Positions 5,459 through 7,022 of a stretch of 7,022 bases of DNA are shown here, in pieces. Within the stretch, counting starts at the first letter, position 1. The number at the start of each line of letters is the position of its first letter. A model generated the notes under the pieces. That model saw only the letters and a program-made list of their open reading frames with translations. It was not told where the DNA came from and did not search any database. A program made the position numbers and the translations under genes. Source of the DNA: JBEVEP01 sp040512755 (GTDB taxonomy: Bacteria; Pseudomonadota; Alphaproteobacteria; Rhizobiales; Rhizobiaceae); assembly GCA_040512755.1 (NCBI GenBank), contig JBEVEP010000357.1, forward strand, positions 1-7,022, given 5' to 3'.

Positions 5459-6562
5459 ATGATACAGCAAGACCAGCTCAAGGTGCTCGGCATAGAGACG
5501 AGTTGCGACGAAACGGCAGCCGCTATCGTTGCGCTGCACGAGGGCGGACGGCCGGAAATCCTTTCAAGCGTGGTTCTCAGCCAGATCGACGAGCATGCTG
5601 CCTTCGGTGGCGTTGTGCCGGAAATCGCTGCGCGCGCACATGTCGAGGCGCTGGACGACATTATCGAAACGGCACTCACCGAGGCTGGAGTCGGGCTTGC
5701 CGATGTCGACGCCGTGGCTGCCACCGCTGGACCCGGGCTGATCGGCGGCCTGATCGTCGGACTGATGACCGCAAAGGCGATCGCGTCGGCGACACACAAG
5801 CCGCTTGTTGCCGTCAATCATTTGGAAGGCCATGCGCTGACCGCACGTCTCACCGACGGCCTCGACTTCCCCTATTTGTTGCTGCTGGTCTCAGGCGGAC
5901 ACACACAGATCGTGCTCGTGCGCGGCGTAGGCGAATATGAACGATGGGCAACGACCATCGACGACGCCCTCGGCGAGGCATTCGACAAGACAGCCAAGCT
6001 GATCGGCTTGCCTTTCCCCGGCGGTCCCAATGTCGAGAAGGCAGCGGAAGCCGGCGACCCGCGTCGTTTTGCATTTCCGCGTCCGCTGAAAGGGGAGATG
6101 CGGCCCGATTTCTCGTTCTCAGGATTGAAGACCGCCGTTCGGCAGGCGGCAACCGCAATCGCCCCGCTGACTGACCGCGACGTCGCGGATATCTGCGCTT
6201 CCTTCCAGGCAGCAATCGCGGAAACGCTGGAAGACCGGGTCTCCCGCAGCCTGGATCGTTTCCGAAGCGAGTTTGCCGGCGTTCGTCGGCCCGTGCTTGT
6301 TGTCGCTGGCGGTGTGGCCGCCAACCGGCTGGTCAGGTCCGCGCTTCAGAACCTGTGCACGGCGAAGGGGTTCGACTTCGTCGCCCCGCCGCTCGAACTC
6401 TGCACCGACAACGCCGCCATGATCGCCTGGGCTGGCATTGAGCGCCTGCGTGCCGGGCTGACCGGCGAGGACGCGATGGAGATGGCTCCTCGTTCGCGCT
6501 GGCCTCTGGATAGCGTGTCCGATCCGCTCATCGGAGCCGGGCGCCGGGGTCCCAAGGCATGA
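5459..6562 (+). CDS. tsaD: tRNA N6-adenosine threonylcarbamoyltransferase
   Basis: 367 residues. TsaD (Kae1/Qri7/YgjD family) transfers the threonylcarbamoyl group to A37 of tRNAs that read ANN codons, working with TsaB and TsaE on the adenylate made by TsaC; it is cytoplasmic and usually essential. The ASKHA-fold motifs are all present: GIETSCDET (11-19), NHLEGH with iron ligands H121 and H125, LVSGGHTQ (143-150), the DDALGEAFDK block (168-177) leading to FPGGP, FSFSGLKTA (218-226), VAGGVAANR (282-290), and CTDNAAM with the third metal ligand D317. The protein is about 30 residues longer than the E. coli enzyme, mostly from a C-terminal tail with RWPLD and PLIGAGRRG, as is common in rhizobial homologues. 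The N-terminus fits the family with the ATG at 5459, though no clear Shine-Dalgarno precedes it. It overlaps gpsA by 4 bp and is divergent from hemC. Confidence 0.98.
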   Translation: MIQQDQLKVLGIETSCDETAAAIVALHEGGRPEILSSVVLSQIDEHAAFGGVVPEIAARAHVEALDDIIETALTEAGVGLADVDAVAATAGPGLIGGLIVGLMTAKAIASATHKPLVAVNHLEGHALTARLTDGLDFPYLLLLVSGGHTQIVLVRGVGEYERWATTIDDALGEAFDKTAKLIGLPFPGGPNVEKAAEAGDPRRFAFPRPLKGEMRPDFSFSGLKTAVRQAATAIAPLTDRDVADICASFQAAIAETLEDRVSRSLDRFRSEFAGVRRPVLVVAGGVAANRLVRSALQNLCTAKGFDFVAPPLELCTDNAAMIAWAGIERLRAGLTGEDAMEMAPRSRWPLDSVSDPLIGAGRRGPKA

Positions 6563-7022
6563 GCGACTTTACCGTATCCGTGCTGGGCGGTGGCGCCTGG
6601 GGCTCGGCGCTCGCCTCGACGGCGCGACGCGCGGGCCACTCTGTGAGGCTCTGGGCCCGCGACGCGGATACGGTCGCCGCCATCAACACGCGCCGTGAAA
6701 ACCCGCGCTATCTGGCGGGCGTCAAACTGGCAGACGGCATTGCAGCGACAGGCGATCTTGCCGGCGCAATGACCTCCGCCGATCTCATCCTCGCAGTCAC
6801 ACCCGCGCAGACGCTGCGGGACGTTTTGTCTGCGGCAGCATTCGCCATCTCGCCTGGTGCTCCCGTCATTCTTTGCGCCAAGGGCATCGAACGCAATTCC
6901 GGCCGTCTGCTTTCGGCCGTGGCCGAAGACCTACTGCCGCAAAACCCGATCGCGGCACTGTCCGGCCCCAGCTTCGCCTCCGATGTTGCCCGCGGGCTGC
7001 CGACCGCAGTCGTCGTCGCAGC
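6559..7022 (+). CDS. gpsA: Glycerol-3-phosphate dehydrogenase [NAD(P)+], 3' end cut by window edge
   Basis: The first 154 codons are present, about half of a typical protein of 320-340 residues. GpsA reduces dihydroxyacetone phosphate to sn-glycerol 3-phosphate, the backbone for phospholipid synthesis, in the cytoplasm. The N-terminal Rossmann domain shows the dinucleotide-binding GGGAWGSALA (10-19), with LWARD (31-35) at the end of the second strand. Further family marks are ENPRYLAGV (47-55), LAVTPAQ (78-84), the ILCAKGIE strand with K109, and SGPSFASDVARGLPTA (135-150), the family's GPSFA block. The block has D rather than E after it, a conservative change I regard as normal in this group. 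The ATG overlaps the tsaD stop codon as ATGA, so translation is probably coupled; AAGG is present but only 1 base before the ATG. The catalytic C-terminal domain lies outside the window. Confidence 0.97.
   Translation, partial: MSDFTVSVLGGGAWGSALASTARRAGHSVRLWARDADTVAAINTRRENPRYLAGVKLADGIAATGDLAGAMTSADLILAVTPAQTLRDVLSAAAFAISPGAPVILCAKGIERNSGRLLSAVAEDLLPQNPIAALSGPSFASDVARGLPTAVVVA

Noticed and set aside
4694..5539. A 281-codon open frame on the minus strand overlapping hemC and the start of tsaD
   Set aside because: It is a shifted frame of hemC on the same strand. The translation is rich in Arg, Gly, Ala and Cys with no family motifs, while the hemC frame carries every catalytic residue.
5146..5940. 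A 264-codon open frame on the plus strand across hemC, the control region and tsaD
   Set aside because: It crosses two well-supported genes and the divergent promoter region, and its Arg/Cys-rich composition is typical of a shadow frame in G+C-rich DNA.
1..7022. Signs of a mobile element, defence system, phage or horizontally acquired island
   Set aside because: All seven genes are recognisable housekeeping or conserved alphaproteobacterial genes with uniform G+C-rich codon use, tight spacing and no transposase, integrase, direct-repeat array or tRNA-associated boundary.

Overview
The window holds seven genes, five of them complete, and almost no spare DNA. It looks like an ordinary, vertically inherited chromosomal segment of an alphaproteobacterium, most likely order Rhizobiales (Hyphomicrobiales). 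The reasons are the high G+C, the divergent hemC / tsaD arrangement, the leftward order hemC-hemD-mitofilin-HemY-TerB, the tsaD-gpsA pair, and protein motifs that match the rhizobial versions of these families. I cannot fix the genus from sequence alone.

Left part (positions 1-5385, minus strand, read right to left): hemC (hydroxymethylbilane synthase) is followed with no gap by hemD (uroporphyrinogen-III synthase). After 110 bp come a mitofilin/Mic60-like single-pass membrane coiled-coil protein, then after 17 bp a HemY-type membrane TPR protein, then after 54 bp a TerB-like (COG4103-type) small helical protein cut by the window edge. HemC and HemD carry out consecutive steps of tetrapyrrole synthesis. 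The next two genes encode inner-membrane proteins repeatedly found next to hem genes in alphaproteobacteria, one of them the bacterial relative of the mitochondrial crista organiser Mic60. The layout suggests one transcript linking tetrapyrrole synthesis to membrane organisation.

Divergent control region (5386-5458): only 73 bp separate the starts of hemC and tsaD. It contains two nested inverted repeats that share an arm.

Right part (5459-7022, plus strand): tsaD (tRNA t6A modification) overlaps the start of gpsA (glycerol-3-phosphate dehydrogenase, cut by the right edge) by four bases, indicating a translationally coupled pair.

I see no tRNA or rRNA gene, CRISPR array, insertion sequence, phage gene, att site or replication origin. 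I found no undescribed system. The points most worth following up are the Mic60-HemY pair inside the hem operon, the repeat structure of the Mic60 coiled coil, and the nested inverted repeats between hemC and tsaD.
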